This document shows positions 62,841 through 64,000 of a stretch of 64,000 nt of DNA, piece by piece. Within the stretch, counting starts at the first letter, position 1. Every line of letters starts with the position of its first letter. The translations under genes and the position numbers were made by a program. The notes beneath the pieces are model-generated. The model was not told where the DNA came from, searched no databases, and saw only the letters and a program-made list of their open reading frames with translations. Source of the stretch: CAUZWH01 sp965224275. GTDB lineage: Bacteria; Pseudomonadota; Alphaproteobacteria; SHVV01. The stretch is taken from positions 651,664 through 715,663 of the forward strand of contig CBDCYR010000012.1 of the NCBI GenBank assembly GCA_965224275.1. Direction: 5' to 3'.

Positions 62841-63772
62841 GAGTCCGACTCGAAACTCTATGTTTGATAACAGTACCTTGCGAGCCGCCTTGTGAGGAGT
62901 CGGATGTTGGCGACAAGAATCCATGCCTGTGCGGAGGCGATTGATTTCTCCCAATCCTTGGCCAGTCGACGGCATCGGTTGAGCCAGGCGAAGGTCCTCT
63001 CGACGACCCATCGTCTGGGCAGGAGCTCGAAGCCCTGGGCGGTGTCTGAGCGCTTGATGATCTCGAGCTTCCAGCGGCCGATGTCCTCAAGGGCGCCCTC
63101 GAGTTTCGGTCCCGCGTAGGCGGCGTCGGCGAAGAGGTGACGCAGCCGGGGGAAGCGATGACGGATCGATTTGAGGACCTCGGGCGCGCCGTCGCGGTCC
63201 TGGATATCGGCTGCGTGCACGATCAGGCCGACCAGCAGGCCGAGTGTATCGGTGACGATGTGACGCTTGCGGCCCTTGATCTTCTTGCCCGCGTCATAGC
63301 CCCGAACACCACCGCTTTCCGTGGTTTTCACGCTCTGGCTGTCGATCACCCCGGCGCTCGGGCCGGCCTCGCGTCCTTCCAGCTCCCGGGCCGCCATGAC
63401 CAGGTGATGGTTGATGCTCTCCAGCAGGCCGTTGGAGCGCCAGTCGTAGAAATAGCGCTGGACCGTGGAAGGCGGAGGGAAGTCGTTCGGCAACATCGCC
63501 CACTGGCAGCCCGTCGAGGCCATGTACATGACCGCATCCATGACATGGCGCAGGTCCGTCGTCCTCGGCCGGCCGATCTTCTTGCGCGGCGGCATGAGCG
63601 GCGCGATCAACGCCCACTCTCGATCCGTCAGGTCGCTTGCGTAGCGCCCGCCACGGCGCTCATAATTCGGGCGAGTGATTTCGGTCCACATGTTGTGCCT
63701 CCTCGTTTGCTTTGACACAACCGAGTAAGCCACAACCGACTGAAATCACTCAACTAGTTTCGGGTTGGCCTC
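62841..63772 (-). mobile_element. IS5-family (IS427-like) element, copy 2, 932 bp
   Basis: Same length and ends as 44656-45587, inverted orientation, 3-bp TTA target duplication (62838-62840 and 63773-63775). It inserted into the decayed IS5 remnant on its left and a TIGR02391-like gene remnant on its right. Confidence 0.93.
62858..63691 (-). CDS. IS5-family transposase, copy 2
   Basis: 277 residues from an ATG at 63691. It differs from copy 1 by one visible residue (GALEDIGRW instead of GALEVIGRW). DDE residues intact. Confidence 0.95.
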   Translation of the reverse strand: MWTEITRPNYERRGGRYASDLTDREWALIAPLMPPRKKIGRPRTTDLRHVMDAVMYMASTGCQWAMLPNDFPPPSTVQRYFYDWRSNGLLESINHHLVMAARELEGREAGPSAGVIDSQSVKTTESGGVRGYDAGKKIKGRKRHIVTDTLGLLVGLIVHAADIQDRDGAPEVLKSIRHRFPRLRHLFADAAYAGPKLEGALEDIGRWKLEIIKRSDTAQGFELLPRRWVVERTFAWLNRCRRLAKDWEKSIASAQAWILVANIRLLTRRLARYCYQT

Positions 63773-63829
63773 TTAGGGATCTTGGGGAGAGCGAAGGCGG
63801 TAGGGCGCTAGCGGCGATAGCGGGGCTAG

Positions 63830-64000
63830 AACTTCAAACCGGAGATTGAACGCGCCGCGGGCAAGCTTTATCGCGATGGCCATTACGCCAATGCCGTCGA
63901 GGACGCGTGCAAAGCGTTGAACGGGTTTGTCAAGATCCGGAGCGGCCGCGATGAACTCGACGGTACCGACCTCATGCTGAAGGTTTTCGGCGGCAAGGAG
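63830..64000 (+). pseudogene. TIGR02391 (Ymh)-like gene, internal fragment, runs off the window
   Basis: From the base after an in-frame TAG at 63827-63829, the frame reads KPEIERAAGKLYRDGHYANA then VEDACKALNGFVK, SGRDELDGTDLML, the TIGR02391 core. The N-terminal part is missing: upstream lies IS copy 2. The family is of unknown function and is often in defence or mobile loci. The right end is open. Confidence 0.75.

Overview
The window looks like a chromosomal segment of a GC-rich alphaproteobacterium, probably Rhodospirillales-like (inference). The support is the alphaproteobacterial-type tRNA-Pro(TGG), a nearby remnant of the complex I accessory gene (NDUFS4-like), NitT/TauT-type ABC systems, CoxL-family molybdoenzymes with MoxR/VWA/XdhC maturation genes, and an Mrp-type antiporter operon. 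Genes are dense and mostly in long minus-strand operons separated by islands of insertion sequences and decayed DNA.

Region 1 (0.25-11.2 kb, minus strand) is the most interesting part. Twelve co-directional genes encode four paralogous heme-oxygenase-like diiron proteins (TenA/PqqC/CADD superfamily), one periplasmic binding protein, two different ABC permeases, one ABC ATPase, two VOC extradiol-type dioxygenases, a C-C-hydrolase-like alpha/beta hydrolase and an aldo/keto reductase. The likely theme is uptake and oxidative ring opening of an unknown small, probably aromatic or heteroaromatic, compound. All four diiron proteins keep a complete set of candidate metal ligands, and the VOC proteins appear to hold their metal in the N-terminal domain.

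Region 2 (11.3-16.4 kb) holds an alpha/beta hydrolase, an SDR, a membrane class III adenylate cyclase and a GST followed by a decayed tandem copy patched with an IS1595-type transposase fragment. Region 3 (16.4-25.4 kb) looks acquired. It has a hydrolase behind three 14-bp repeats, a sugar-ABC ATPase fragment, and two divergent molybdenum hydroxylase operons of different architecture (separate M-S-L subunits, with a frameshifted L, versus M plus an S-L fusion). It ends at a 9-bp inverted repeat and the 3' half of a tRNA-Gly(GCC), a typical integration footprint.

Region 4 (25.4-32.4 kb) has a Rieske oxygenase with a 3' frameshift, a PPOX-family flavoprotein, an HCCA-isomerase-like DsbA protein, and a cyclase-TPR gene split by a 2550-bp IS21-type element. 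Removing the element and one 8-bp target duplication restores the reading frame. Region 5 (32.6-44.2 kb, minus) is a complete CO-dehydrogenase-like operon: coxG, coxL, coxS, coxM, MoxR (coxD), VWA (coxE), split XdhC, a MoeA/MocA-type fusion, SufS and SufU. It encodes the enzyme together with its Mo-cofactor, sulfur and Fe-S maturation genes.

Region 6 (44.3-63.8 kb) is bracketed by two nearly identical inverted 932-bp IS5-type elements, the first of which splits a Panacea/SocA-like gene. Between them lie NhaD and an Mrp-type antiporter operon with three MrpD-like subunits, ChaN, an IS91-type element with a tyrosine recombinase, a double cold-shock-domain protein, a DUF192 protein, a thioesterase, tRNA-Pro, an NDUFS4-like remnant, and a graveyard of decayed IS91 and IS5 copies containing a tRNA-Arg half. 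The window closes in a truncated TIGR02391-type gene. Several disruptions are single-base indels, so some may be sequencing errors rather than real lesions.
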